In this document: positions 41,708 to 50,571 of the stretch, in pieces | Position numbering within the stretch: the first letter of the stretch is position 1 | Layout: every line of letters starts with the position of its first letter | Assembly (NCBI GenBank): GCA_910576785.1 | Contig: CAJTJG010000011.1 | Span: 52,162 to 116,161 of the forward strand | DNA from: an uncultured Duncaniella sp. | Lineage (GTDB): Bacteria; Bacteroidota; Bacteroidia; Bacteroidales; Muribaculaceae | DNA length: 64,000 bases | Direction: 5' to 3' | Translations under genes and position numbers: made by a program | Notes under the pieces: generated by a model | What the model saw: only the letters and a program-made list of their open reading frames with translations | Told to the model about the DNA's origin: nothing | The model's database searches: none

Positions 41708-42499
41708 ATGGGAAATACGGAGATGGGATTCTGGGACCATGTGGAGGCCCTGCGTGGTGTGCTGCTGCGCTCCGCCGGGGTCCTGGTGGTGCTCATGGCG
41801 GCATATTTTGCCGTCATGCCAAGGCTGTTTGACTCCGTGATCCTCGCCCCGTGCAGAGCTGACTTCATGCTATATGGCATACTCGATGCCCTTGGCGCTC
41901 CGTCGGGGGAGGCTATGCAGGATATCAATCTGGTGAACATCAATCTCACGTCGCAGTTTCTCATCCATATGTCGGCCTCCTTTTGGCTGGCGGTTGTTAC
42001 GGCCTTTCCCATAGTGATCTATCTGCTGTGGGGGTTTGTGTCGCCCGGTCTGTACGAGAGTGAGAAGCGTGGCGCTCCGGTGGCGTTCGGGGCAGGTGTG
42101 GTGATGTTCTTCGCGGGCGCGGCCACCGGCTATTTCCTCGTGTTTCCGCTGACATTGCGCTTTCTCGCCGACTATCGTCTGAGCGATCTGATACCCAACT
42201 ATATATCCATCGATTCCTATATGGACACATTTCTGATGCTTGTGTTCGTGATGGGGTTGGTGTTCGAACTGCCGGTGGTCACATGGCTGCTTGGCAAGGC
42301 CGGGATCATGGACCGCACGCTTTTTGACCGCTACAGACGCCATGCCATAGTGGGGCTGCTTGTGCTCTCAGCCGTGGTGACCCCTACGGGCGATCCGTTC
42401 ACTCTCTCCGTGGTATTCGTACCGCTCTATCTGCTCTGGGAGGTCTCGGCCTTCACAGTGCCAAAACCAGTCACGACCATACAACAAGAACTGACATGA
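41708..42499 (+). CDS. tatC: twin-arginine translocase subunit TatC
   Basis: A 263-residue, six-helix TatC that receives twin-arginine signal peptides. The ATG at 41708 is chosen because it gives the canonical cytoplasmic opening MGFWDHVEALRGVLLRS (F-x-x-H-x-x-x-L-R); the longer frame overlaps tatA. Hydrophobic segments lie at ~23-43, ~78-103, ~112-140, ~150-180, ~190-208 and ~220-245. The stop overlaps the mtnN start by 4 bp (ATGA). Confidence 0.95.
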   Translation: MGNTEMGFWDHVEALRGVLLRSAGVLVVLMAAYFAVMPRLFDSVILAPCRADFMLYGILDALGAPSGEAMQDINLVNINLTSQFLIHMSASFWLAVVTAFPIVIYLLWGFVSPGLYESEKRGAPVAFGAGVVMFFAGAATGYFLVFPLTLRFLADYRLSDLIPNYISIDSYMDTFLMLVFVMGLVFELPVVTWLLGKAGIMDRTLFDRYRRHAIVGLLVLSAVVTPTGDPFTLSVVFVPLYLLWEVSAFTVPKPVTTIQQELT

Positions 42500-43164
42500 C
42501 AATAGGAATAATCGTAGCGATGAGCAAGGAACTCGGGCTCATCCTCCCCATGCTTGAGGATCACTCCACGGAGACTCGCGGATGCACCCTCTTCCACACC
42601 GGTACCATCAATGGCAACAAGGTAGCGCTCATGGAGTGCGGTATCGGAAAAGTCAACGCTGCCGTAGGCGCGACGACACTCATAGATGCCTATGCACCTG
42701 ATCTCGTGATAAGCACGGGTGTATCGGCCGGCGCATCGGAAGATGTGGCTGTGATGGACACTGTCATAGCTACCGAACTTGTGCATCATGACTTCTGGTG
42801 TATCGGCGAGGAGTGGGGCCAGGTGCCAGGATGTCCGCTGCGTTTCAAGGCCGAGACGTTTGACGATCTTCTCTCGGGCGAAGGTGTGAAGCGCGGTCTC
42901 ATAGCCACCGGCGAACTGTTCATATCCAGCAAGGAGGAGGTGGACCGCATCCGGGAGCATTTTCCGGATGTAAAAGCCATCGATATGGAGTCGGCAGCCA
43001 TAGCGCAGGTGTGCGGTATGAGGGGTGTTGACTTTTTCTGCATGCGTGTGATCAGCGACTCTCCGTGGACGAGCCATGACAACTCGCGCCAGTATGAGAA
43101 CTTCTGGGATGAGGCACCTGCCAGATCGTTCGGTCTGGTGAAGAAACTTCTGCAATCAATCTGA
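42496..43164 (+). CDS. mtnN: 5'-methylthioadenosine/S-adenosylhomocysteine nucleosidase
   Basis: Cleaves S-adenosylhomocysteine to S-ribosylhomocysteine plus adenine and recycles methylthioadenosine. The 222-residue protein starts MTIGIIVAMSKELGLILPML, then SGIGKVNAAVGATTLIDAY-type segments (the actual reading is ECGIGKVNAAVGAT), ISTGVSAGASEDV (~75-87), and IDMESAAIAQVCGMRGV (~157-173, with substrate-binding Met/Glu). It directly precedes luxS, the next enzyme of the pathway (10 bp gap), so the pair supports activated-methyl-cycle detoxification and AI-2 formation. Confidence 0.95.
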   Translation: MTIGIIVAMSKELGLILPMLEDHSTETRGCTLFHTGTINGNKVALMECGIGKVNAAVGATTLIDAYAPDLVISTGVSAGASEDVAVMDTVIATELVHHDFWCIGEEWGQVPGCPLRFKAETFDDLLSGEGVKRGLIATGELFISSKEEVDRIREHFPDVKAIDMESAAIAQVCGMRGVDFFCMRVISDSPWTSHDNSRQYENFWDEAPARSFGLVKKLLQSI

Positions 43165-43174
43165 TATTACCGTC

Positions 43175-43657
43175 ATGGAGAAAATAGTGAGTTTTACCAT
43201 TGACCACGAGCGCCTGAAGCGCGGTATATTCGTGTCACGCAGGGATGTCACTCCCGCAGGTGACACTATCACCACATTTGACATACGCATGACCGAGCCC
43301 AACCGCGAGGAGGCCCTGACACCCCGGGCGCTCCATGCCATGGAGCATCTGGCGGCCACCTATCTGCGCAATCATCCGCAGTGGGGTGGACGGATAGTGT
43401 ACTGGGGGCCTATGGGATGCTGTACAGGAAATTATCTTCTGGTACAGGGTGATCTTACATCGGCCGACATACTGCCCCTCGTAAGGGAGACCATGGAGTT
43501 TGTGGCCGGCTATGAAGGGGATATCCCCGGCGCCACTCCGCGGGATTGCGGCAACTGGTCGTTCATGGACGCCGATGATGCCCGCCGGGCCGCACGCCGC
43601 TATGCCGACGAGATCCTATCCAACCCTGCGACTGACAATCTTGTCTATCCCAGCTGA
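43175..43657 (+). CDS. luxS: S-ribosylhomocysteine lyase LuxS
   Basis: Converts S-ribosylhomocysteine to homocysteine and DPD, the precursor of autoinducer-2. The 160-residue protein keeps the metal-binding HAMEHLAATYL (His at ~50 and ~54) and the MGCCTGNYLL segment with the catalytic Cys around 84; CGNWSF near 123 supplies the third zinc ligand. The N-terminal FTIDHERLKRGIFVSR matches LuxS. It follows mtnN in the same transcription unit and is 3 bp before the GTG of the next gene. Confidence 0.95.
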   Translation: MEKIVSFTIDHERLKRGIFVSRRDVTPAGDTITTFDIRMTEPNREEALTPRALHAMEHLAATYLRNHPQWGGRIVYWGPMGCCTGNYLLVQGDLTSADILPLVRETMEFVAGYEGDIPGATPRDCGNWSFMDADDARRAARRYADEILSNPATDNLVYPS

Positions 43658-43660
43658 GCC

Positions 43661-44320
43661 GTGAAAGACATCAAGGGAATCAAAGGAAAGTATTACATAG
43701 CCTCGCTCATAGAGCAGGGGGAGCATGAACAGCAGGACTTCAAGTTTGCCATCTCGGATGCCCGCAAGATAGCCCGTTCGCTGTCGGCTTTCGCCAACCA
43801 CAGCGGAGGGCGTCTTCTCATAGGCGTGAAGGACAACGGCATAGTGGCCGGTGTGCGCAATGAGGAGGATATCTACGTGGTGGAGCAGGCGGCTGAGATG
43901 CACTGCGTGCCGCCGCAGCAGATACGTGTCACCGCTTTCAAGGTGGATGGCGGACTTACGGTGATGAGGGTGGAGATAGACCGTTCGGAAGTGCGCCCTG
44001 TCATGGTAAAGGAGGCCGATGGCTCACTGCGTGCCTACTACAGGGTGAAGGATGAGAATATCCATGCTCCCGATCTGATGATCCGCGCGTGGCGCGAGGC
44101 CGCATCGCCGGGTGGACATCTGCTGAGTCTGTCGGACGAGCAGAAGATTCTTCTCGGGGCTGCCTCGGAGGCCGGTGGCACTACGCCCGAACGGTTTATG
44201 GTAGATGCCCATCTCTCGAGAGCCCGTGCGGAGGATATGATAGTATCGCTCCATGCCATGGGGCTGATAGACTTTGTGTGGGACGGCACCACATTCACTC
44301 TTACCGCCACACAGCCATGA
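43661..44320 (+). CDS. AlbA_2-domain protein (Schlafen AlbA_2-like), truncated form
   Basis: A 219-residue protein that starts at a GTG (43661) 3 bp after luxS. The AlbA_2 fold is seen in EQGEHEQQDFKFAISDARKI (~19-38), then FANHSGGRLLIGVKDNGIVA (~46-65) and YRVKDENIHAPD (~126-137). The family usually has a C-terminal ATPase or wHTH; here only a short C-terminal part with a winged-helix-like appearance (~150-215; ERFMVDAHLSRARAEDMIVS) remains. The cytoplasmic location and nucleic-acid-related fold suggest regulation. Its stop overlaps the lysozyme start by 4 bp. Confidence 0.85.
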   Translation: MKDIKGIKGKYYIASLIEQGEHEQQDFKFAISDARKIARSLSAFANHSGGRLLIGVKDNGIVAGVRNEEDIYVVEQAAEMHCVPPQQIRVTAFKVDGGLTVMRVEIDRSEVRPVMVKEADGSLRAYYRVKDENIHAPDLMIRAWREAASPGGHLLSLSDEQKILLGAASEAGGTTPERFMVDAHLSRARAEDMIVSLHAMGLIDFVWDGTTFTLTATQP

Positions 44321-45048
44321 CTGCGCTCCGCCTCCTGAGGATGTTGCTGCCGCTGGTGACTGCGGCTCTGCTCACTGCCTCGTGCGGCAGCGGCAGCCGT
44401 AGCAGTGCGTCTTATCCCGACCCGCAGCGGTGGGAGATAAGGGGACTGGATCTCAGCGCACATAACGGGGAGGTGGATTTCCATGCCGTCAGGGAGGCGG
44501 GTTATGAATTCGTGATACTTAAGGCCACGGAGGGGTCCTCGTTCAAGGACCGCCGTTTCATCGACAATGTGCGGATGGCCCGTGCGGCAGGGCTCAAGGT
44601 GGGAGCCTACCACTTTTTCCGCTTTGATGCTCCGGGCTATATGCAAGGACTTAATTTCCTGCATTCGGTCAACGCGCGCGATCTCGACCTGCCGCTTGCC
44701 ATCGATATAGAGGAGTGGGCCAATCCGAACAGCCAGCAGACCCCTCTCGTGCTTGACCGCCTCGACGAGATGTTGCAGCATATAGAGAAGCACGGGTACC
44801 GTGTGATGCTCTACACGAACAAGAACGGCCATGCGCGTTTCATCAGCGGACGCCTCGAGCGGTATCCGCTGTGGATATGCTCGCTCGCCGATGAGCCTGG
44901 ACACATGCGCTGGACGCTCTGGCAGGCCACCCACAACGGACGTGTGGCGGGGGTGGATCATCCGGTGGATATCAATGCCTTCGCAGGTAGCCGCGAGGAG
45001 TGGGCCGGATTCGCATCGGGAGCGCTTGTGGCCACTGACGCGCAATAA
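44317..45048 (+). CDS. GH25 family lysozyme, lipoprotein
   Basis: A 243-residue muramidase. The ATG at 44317 overlaps the preceding stop; the frame is open farther upstream but would lie inside the AlbA_2 gene. A lipobox (LLTASCGS, Cys22) gives an envelope lipoprotein. GH25 motifs are visible: IRGLDLSAHNGEVDFHAV (~43-60), FVILKATEGSSFKD (~66-79), GAYHFFRF (~98-105) and the catalytic LPLAIDIEEW (~124-133). It cleaves the glycan backbone of peptidoglycan. It immediately precedes porU (27 bp). Confidence 0.93.
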   Translation: MTALRLLRMLLPLVTAALLTASCGSGSRSSASYPDPQRWEIRGLDLSAHNGEVDFHAVREAGYEFVILKATEGSSFKDRRFIDNVRMARAAGLKVGAYHFFRFDAPGYMQGLNFLHSVNARDLDLPLAIDIEEWANPNSQQTPLVLDRLDEMLQHIEKHGYRVMLYTNKNGHARFISGRLERYPLWICSLADEPGHMRWTLWQATHNGRVAGVDHPVDINAFAGSREEWAGFASGALVATDAQ

Positions 45049-45075
45049 ACATGCTCATGCGCGCGTTATATATGC

Positions 45076-48000
45076 ATGAAATTTCTTGCAAGAACCATCA
45101 TATTTCTCCTCGCGGTCATAGCCGGAAGCCATGTGGCCGCGCGGGCGTTTGACACGTCCGTCTATGCTTCCTCCTCCGTGTTGTCGTCGGGACGCTGGGT
45201 GAAAGTTGGTGTCAGCACCACCGGCATGCATCTGCTCAGTGTTTCAGATCTGCGCTCCATGGGATTCACCGACCCTGACCGTGTGAGGATCTACGGTTAT
45301 GGCGGCCGCCGTCTGCCCGACCGGTTGTCGGCCTCGACTTATGTGGACGATCTGCCGCTGGTGCAGAGTGTGCGCACATCGCGCGGCGTGGTGTTCTATG
45401 CCGTAGGACCGGAGACGGAGATCACGGCGTCGAGCGATGGCGAGATACGGTATCACGCGCTGAATCCATACAGTACGAAGGGCTATTATTTCATCACTGA
45501 CAGTGATGTGCCGCTCAGGGATATCCCCATCGAGGGGCTTGCCCCGCGGGCGGAGGAGAGTGTGGAGGTGTTCACTCAGACATTACGTCATGAGCGCGAC
45601 ATCTTCTCGCCTGTAGAGAGCGGACATCTGCTCCTCGGCGAGGACTTCCGTTTCTCGCGCTCGCAGAATTTCACTTTCCAGCTTCCGGGAAGGGTGGAGG
45701 ATACGGATGTGTGGATGCAGGCCGATCTTTACGGCAAAGTAGTGTCGTCGAGAGCCACGTTCACTTTCACGGCCAACGGCGAGAAACTCACCTCCGCATC
45801 CGGCGACTATATCTCACCGACGGAGGAGTATGGCGACTCCGTGCGCATATGCAAGGTGTTTCCTTTGAAGGGGTCCACGCTGGGTCTCGGCATCCAGGCC
45901 TCGGCACCAGGTAGCGTCAACATACTTGCCCTTGACAATATATCCCTGTGCTACAAGCGGTCGCTTTCGCTTCCGGCGTCGGGGTCGTTGGAGTTTTCGA
46001 TAGCATCAGGTTCGCCCGTGCTCAGCGGAGCGTCGGGGTGGACAAATGTATGGGATGTGACAGATCCGTCCAACATCATATCTGTGAAGACCACATCGTC
46101 CGGTCAGAGACTGTCGTGGACAAGTGAGTATCACGGGCGGCGCCGTTATGCCGCATGGAATGAGAATGCCTCGCTTCCGGCTCCTGCCTATGAGGGGCGT
46201 GTGGCCAATCAGGATCTGCACTCCCTCTCCACGCCCGAGCTGGTCATAGTGACCCATCCGGAACTGGAGACCCAGAGCCGCCGAATAGCGGAGATGCACA
46301 GCGGATCGGCCGACTCGCTTAGGGTGCTCGTGGTGACCCCACAGAAGATATACAATGAGTTCAACAGCGGCACGCCTGACGTGAATGCCATACGCCGTAT
46401 GCTCAAGATGTATTACGATCGCGGGGGAGAGACTCCCGGACGCGGGCTTAAGTATGTGCTGATGATGGGGGCGCTCACGCATGACAACCGTGCGCTGACC
46501 CAGGCTGTATCGGGCGGTGGAACGTATCTGCCTTCGTGGCAGACGGACCAGGCGCTGTCGGACAATTCGTCGTTCTGTTCGGATGACATACTGACTTTCC
46601 TCGAGGATAACTCAGGGAGTCTTACCGGCAACGATGTGATGAGTATAGCCGTAGGGCGTATTCCGGCCCGCGACGCGCTTGGCGCACGTGTATTCACCGA
46701 TCGTCTGATCAACTATGTGGAGTCGCCCGTGGGTGGCGACTGGCGTAGCCGCGTTGTGCTTCTGGCCGATGACGAGGATGGCGCCGAGCATCTCGAACAG
46801 ACCGAGGAGCTTGAGACGGCCATGCGCAGCCAGCTCCACGGTACGAACATATCCTACAGAAAGGTGTATCTGGACACATATGACAAGATAGGCGGTGTGA
46901 CCGAGGTGGGACGCACGAAGCTGCACAATCTGCTCAACGACGGTACGGTGTGGCTCAACTACATAGGTCATGCCAGTGTCACTGCCTTGTCGGGCGAGGG
47001 GATCATGACGCTCAAGGATTTGGGTAGTCTTTATCTGAAGCGGGCGCCGTTCTTTTACGGAGCCACGTGTTCGTTCGCGCAGCTCGACGGCAACTCGCTG
47101 TCGGGCCTTGAGATGCTCCTGCTCAGCGATGCGGGAGGATTCATAGGTGGCATATCGGCTGTACGTCCGGTTTATATCACACGCAACGGAGTGCTGTCGG
47201 AAGCCATGGGGCGTGAGCTTTTCGCCTCGGACGCTTCGGGACGTATGCGTACGGTGGCCGATGTGATGCGCCGGGCCAAGAACCGTGTGAATGATACCAA
47301 CAAGCTCCGCTATATCACGCTGTGCGATCCGGCCATGCGTCTTGCGGTGCCTGAGAATATAGTAGGTCTGACCTCCATCGATGACACTCCGACAGGAGAT
47401 ATCGACGGTGATCCTGTGACGGTACCTTCGCTGTCGAAGAAGGTGTTCAAGGGTGTCGTGACGGGTGCTGACGGGAAGGTGATCGAGGATTTTGACGGTA
47501 CACTTTCGCTCACGCTTTATGATGCTGAGCAGAGTTTCACCACGCTCGGCCGCGGCAAGAACGGCAAGGTGAAGGTGTATGACGAACAGGGTGAACGTAT
47601 ATTCGCCGGATCGGCTTCCATAAAAGGGGGGCATTGGGAGGCATCGGTAATGCTGCCTCAGGATATAGCCGACAACTACCGCCCGGCTACGCTGATGATG
47701 TATGGCGAGGGATCGGACGGCTCGAAGCTTGCAGCCGGCGGTGCCGACCGGTCGTTCTACGTGTATGGTGTAGCTGATGACGCTGTGACCGATGATGTGC
47801 CTCCGGTTATAGAGTCGCTGTTTCTCAATCATGAGAGTTTCGAGCCTGGTGGCACTGTCAATACCTCTCCCATGCTCATAGCACGCGTGAGGGATGACAA
47901 CGGGTTCAACCTGTCCACCTCCAGTATCGGCCATGAGATGAATATCCGTATAGACGATGATATCAACCTTACGGATGTATCGTCGGGTTTCACTCCTGAC

Positions 48001-48459
48001 AGTGACGGGTCTCCTGCGGGCGATATAGTCTATCAGCTTCCGGAACTGACCCCGGGAAATCATACGGCACGCCTGAAGGTGTGGGATATCGGTGGTAATT
48101 CCACTACGGCAAGTGTGGAGTTTTTTGTGGATCCGTCGGCCGCACCCAAGATTTTCGATATGTATTCCGATGCCAATCCGGCCACTACTGAGGCAAACTT
48201 CTATATCATCCACAACCGTCCGGAGTCGATGCTGAGCGTCACGGTGGAGATATATGATCTGGGCGGTTCGCGTCTGTGGAGCTCCACTACCACCGGCCGT
48301 GCCGATATGTATGCCTCCAAGCCTGTCACATGGGATCTTACCAACAGTACCGGACAGCGTGTTGGCCGTGGCATATATCTGTATCGTACCACAGTCACTT
48401 CCACTGACAACGGGGAGTCTTCAGTGATGACAAAACGCATAGCCGTTGCGGGAATGTGA
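45076..48459 (+). CDS. porU: type IX secretion system sortase PorU
   Basis: A 1127-residue exported protein (MKFLARTIIFLLAVIAGSH signal peptide) with the gingipain-like C25 peptidase core: the catalytic His is near residue 632 in NYIGHASVTAL and the Cys near 665 in GATCSFAQLDG. The N-terminal ~320 residues are beta-rich, and the C-terminal ~95 residues form a sorting-domain-like end (TVEIYDLGGSRLW ... GRGIYLYRTTVTS). PorU removes sorting domains of T9SS clients and links them to A-LPS at the surface. PorV, its usual neighbour, is not adjacent. The T9SS-tailed protein at 10113-11834 is a likely substrate. Confidence 0.93.
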   Translation: MKFLARTIIFLLAVIAGSHVAARAFDTSVYASSSVLSSGRWVKVGVSTTGMHLLSVSDLRSMGFTDPDRVRIYGYGGRRLPDRLSASTYVDDLPLVQSVRTSRGVVFYAVGPETEITASSDGEIRYHALNPYSTKGYYFITDSDVPLRDIPIEGLAPRAEESVEVFTQTLRHERDIFSPVESGHLLLGEDFRFSRSQNFTFQLPGRVEDTDVWMQADLYGKVVSSRATFTFTANGEKLTSASGDYISPTEEYGDSVRICKVFPLKGSTLGLGIQASAPGSVNILALDNISLCYKRSLSLPASGSLEFSIASGSPVLSGASGWTNVWDVTDPSNIISVKTTSSGQRLSWTSEYHGRRRYAAWNENASLPAPAYEGRVANQDLHSLSTPELVIVTHPELETQSRRIAEMHSGSADSLRVLVVTPQKIYNEFNSGTPDVNAIRRMLKMYYDRGGETPGRGLKYVLMMGALTHDNRALTQAVSGGGTYLPSWQTDQALSDNSSFCSDDILTFLEDNSGSLTGNDVMSIAVGRIPARDALGARVFTDRLINYVESPVGGDWRSRVVLLADDEDGAEHLEQTEELETAMRSQLHGTNISYRKVYLDTYDKIGGVTEVGRTKLHNLLNDGTVWLNYIGHASVTALSGEGIMTLKDLGSLYLKRAPFFYGATCSFAQLDGNSLSGLEMLLLSDAGGFIGGISAVRPVYITRNGVLSEAMGRELFASDASGRMRTVADVMRRAKNRVNDTNKLRYITLCDPAMRLAVPENIVGLTSIDDTPTGDIDGDPVTVPSLSKKVFKGVVTGADGKVIEDFDGTLSLTLYDAEQSFTTLGRGKNGKVKVYDEQGERIFAGSASIKGGHWEASVMLPQDIADNYRPATLMMYGEGSDGSKLAAGGADRSFYVYGVADDAVTDDVPPVIESLFLNHESFEPGGTVNTSPMLIARVRDDNGFNLSTSSIGHEMNIRIDDDINLTDVSSGFTPDSDGSPAGDIVYQLPELTPGNHTARLKVWDIGGNSTTASVEFFVDPSAAPKIFDMYSDANPATTEANFYIIHNRPESMLSVTVEIYDLGGSRLWSSTTTGRADMYASKPVTWDLTNSTGQRVGRGIYLYRTTVTSTDNGESSVMTKRIAVAGM

Positions 48460-48483
48460 CGGGGGAATGAACAATTTCTTGTC

Positions 48484-48529
48484 AACGTATGTTTAAAAAC
48501 ATGAAATTCATGCGAACCAAACATACGTT
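48484..48529 (+). repeat. inverted repeat just upstream of the LEA-like lipoprotein start
   Basis: AACGTATGTTT (48484-48494) pairs with AAACATACGTT (48519-48529), 11 bp, 24-nt loop. The right arm ends 5 bases before the ATG at 48535. It could be a porU terminator or a leader structure controlling translation. Confidence 0.7.
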
Positions 48530-48534
48530 TCATT

Positions 48535-49047
48535 ATGAAAAAATTTGTATTGAGTGCTGCGCTCGTTGCAGTAGTGATGATGTCATCATGCAGCACAAGT
48601 GAGAAAAAAGCAGAGGATGAGGGTGCAGCCATCAAGGCACGCATTGAGAACTGTACGGATCCTGACAGTCTCAAGATCTATGTACAGCAGGCCCGTGACT
48701 ATGCTGACAAACTTGTGAAGGAAGGCGATGACAGCGCGGCAAAGGCTTATCTCGATGAGGTGGCTCCCGCCGTTGAGGCCAAGGATCCGTCGGCGACATC
48801 TGTATTCACCAAGCTTGGCGAGAAGGCTGACAGCATGGTCAATCTTGCCACTGACAGTATCAAGTCGAAGACTGAGGCTGCCAAGGAGAGTGTGAAGGAC
48901 GCCGCCGAGGCCGGAAAGGAAAAGGCATCGGAGGCTGTGGACAATGCTAAGGAGAAGGCTGCCGATGTGGCCGACAAAGCCAAGGAAAAGACCGCTGATG
49001 CCGTTCAGGCCGGAGCAGACAAGCTCAAGGAGGCTCTGGGCAAGTAA
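48535..49047 (+). CDS. LEA/apolipoprotein-like helical lipoprotein
   Basis: A 170-residue lipoprotein (lipobox VMMSSCST, Cys19). The C-terminal half (~95-165) is a long Ala/Lys/Glu amphipathic helix built of ~11-residue repeats: KTEAAKESVKDAAEAGKEKA, then SEAVDNAKEKAADVADKAKE and KTADAVQAGADKLKEALGK. Such 11-mer repeats occur in LEA and apolipoprotein-type proteins that bind membranes or stabilise proteins under desiccation or stress; here the role is not known. It ends 13 bp before a perfect 24-bp hairpin. Confidence 0.85.
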   Translation: MKKFVLSAALVAVVMMSSCSTSEKKAEDEGAAIKARIENCTDPDSLKIYVQQARDYADKLVKEGDDSAAKAYLDEVAPAVEAKDPSATSVFTKLGEKADSMVNLATDSIKSKTEAAKESVKDAAEAGKEKASEAVDNAKEKAADVADKAKEKTADAVQAGADKLKEALGK

Positions 49048-49060
49048 TACAGAAAAGTCA

Positions 49061-49120
49061 TAATAGACAGAAAGATAGTGTATCTTCCGTATTGTGGATA
49101 CACTATCTTTCTGTCTATTA
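49061..49120. terminator. perfect 24-bp hairpin, bidirectional terminator
   Basis: Arms 49061-49084 and 49097-49120 pair perfectly around a 12-nt loop. It separates the convergent LEA-like lipoprotein (+) and GH28 (-, stop 49141). Confidence 0.9.
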
Positions 49121-49140
49121 TTGTACAGTCTCTGCTGTAT

Positions 49141-50562
49141 TTATTTCAGTGGATTGGTGGGCTGAACCTTGCCGTTGAGCTTGAGATTGATGAAGCGAAC
49201 GTCGGAGACGAGTCCGGTGATGGAGTTGCTGTCGGTGGTGACGCCATCGAAGGTGCAATTCTTTACTTCGATGTTGTCGATATTGCATATGTCATCGAAG
49301 CCTTCCATCTTCACACCGAATTTGCTTTCCTTGCATGTCACGTTCTCAAGGAATACGTTGCGCACTGTCGGGGGGAAGTCGCGCTGGCATATCTCACGTT
49401 TCTCATACACGAGATTGATCTTGAGTACGGCTTCCTTGCATCGGCCTACCTCGACGTTTCTCACGAAGACGTTTTCGATGAGTCCGCCGCGGCAGTTGTT
49501 GGTCTTGATGCGTATCACGCGCTCAAGTTCGGGTGAGTCCATGGTGCAGTTTTCAACGAAAAGGTTGTTGAAACCGCCTGATATCTCGCTACCGATCACC
49601 ACACCACCGTGGCCGTTCTGCATGCGGCAGTTGCGCACGATGACATTCTCTGTGGGCATATTGCGTGTGCGTCCGTCGCGGTTGCGTCCGCTCTTGATGG
49701 CTATGCAGTCGTCGCCGGTGTCGAAGAAGCAGTTCTCGATCATGACATTGCGGCATGATTCAGGGTCGCAGCCGTCTCCGTTGGGGCCATCGTTCTGCAC
49801 GTGTACTCCGCGCACCGTGAGGTTCTCGCATCGCAGCGGATGCATCACCCAGAAGGGTGCTCTGAGCATGGTTACGTCCTCTATGAGTACGTTCTTGCAT
49901 TCGACGGGGTTGACGAGCTGCACGCGCATGCCGTATCCGTCGCCCATCTTGCGCTGTTCGACTGGCACGCCTTTCTCGTTCCACTCCATAAGGATGGGGC
50001 GCCCTATGCGCTGGGAGATTATCCCTTTGTCCTCTTCCCAACCATATTTCTTGGCGCCGCACATGCGCCACCAGTTGGAGCGGTCGGCTCCACCGTCGAT
50101 GGTGCCTTTGCCTGTGATGGCTATGTTTTCCTGTCCGTAGGCATAGATCATGGGTTGATAGTTGTAGCACTCCATTCCTTCCCATGAGGTGAGCACGAGG
50201 GGATATTCGCTGAGATCGGGAGTGAACAGGAGCACCGCCCCTTCCTCAAGATGGAGATTGACGTTGCTCTTGAGGGTGAGGGGGCCTGTGAGCCATGTGC
50301 CAGCCGGGATGATGACACGACCGCCACCTTCGCGCGAGCATAGGTCGATCACTTTGTTGATCAGGCCGGTGTAGAGGTATCCTTTTGTATCGGATCTCTT
50401 GCCGTAGTCGGTGAGGCGGTAGTCATGGTCGCGGAAAGTGGGCACAGTGATGCTCTTCTCCACGGCGGGATATATTGTCTTCCAGGCCTCGGCGGCGTCG
50501 GTGGCCCTGAGCATGGGCATGGCGCCGAGGATGAGGGAGAGCAGTATGGCGAATTTCTTCAT
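49141..50562 (-). CDS. GH28 polygalacturonase/rhamnogalacturonase
   Basis: A 473-residue exported pectinase (signal peptide MKKFAILLSLILGAMPMLRA). The parallel beta-helix carries the GH28 catalytic set: NDGPNGDGCDPESC (~248-261), DTGDDCIAIKSGRN (~271-284), GHGGVVIGSEISGG (~303-316) and IRIKTNNCRGG (~336-346). It hydrolyses galacturonic-acid linkages in homogalacturonan or rhamnogalacturonan. It is the last gene of the minus arm of the pectin locus, 9 bp after GH105, and ends at a bidirectional terminator. Confidence 0.93.
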   Translation of the reverse strand: MKKFAILLSLILGAMPMLRATDAAEAWKTIYPAVEKSITVPTFRDHDYRLTDYGKRSDTKGYLYTGLINKVIDLCSREGGGRVIIPAGTWLTGPLTLKSNVNLHLEEGAVLLFTPDLSEYPLVLTSWEGMECYNYQPMIYAYGQENIAITGKGTIDGGADRSNWWRMCGAKKYGWEEDKGIISQRIGRPILMEWNEKGVPVEQRKMGDGYGMRVQLVNPVECKNVLIEDVTMLRAPFWVMHPLRCENLTVRGVHVQNDGPNGDGCDPESCRNVMIENCFFDTGDDCIAIKSGRNRDGRTRNMPTENVIVRNCRMQNGHGGVVIGSEISGGFNNLFVENCTMDSPELERVIRIKTNNCRGGLIENVFVRNVEVGRCKEAVLKINLVYEKREICQRDFPPTVRNVFLENVTCKESKFGVKMEGFDDICNIDNIEVKNCTFDGVTTDSNSITGLVSDVRFINLKLNGKVQPTNPLK

Positions 50563-50571
50563 GACGGGGGG

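Noticed and set aside
44038..45045. Antisense open frame over the AlbA_2 and GH25 genes
   Set aside because: Spans two recognisable genes on the opposite strand with no domain sense; a shadow of codon bias.
46612..48213. Long open frame antisense to porU (533 codons)
   Set aside because: It lies entirely opposite PorU, which has clear family motifs; composition is Arg/His-rich, as expected from the complement of high-GC coding sequence. No promoter or homology seen.
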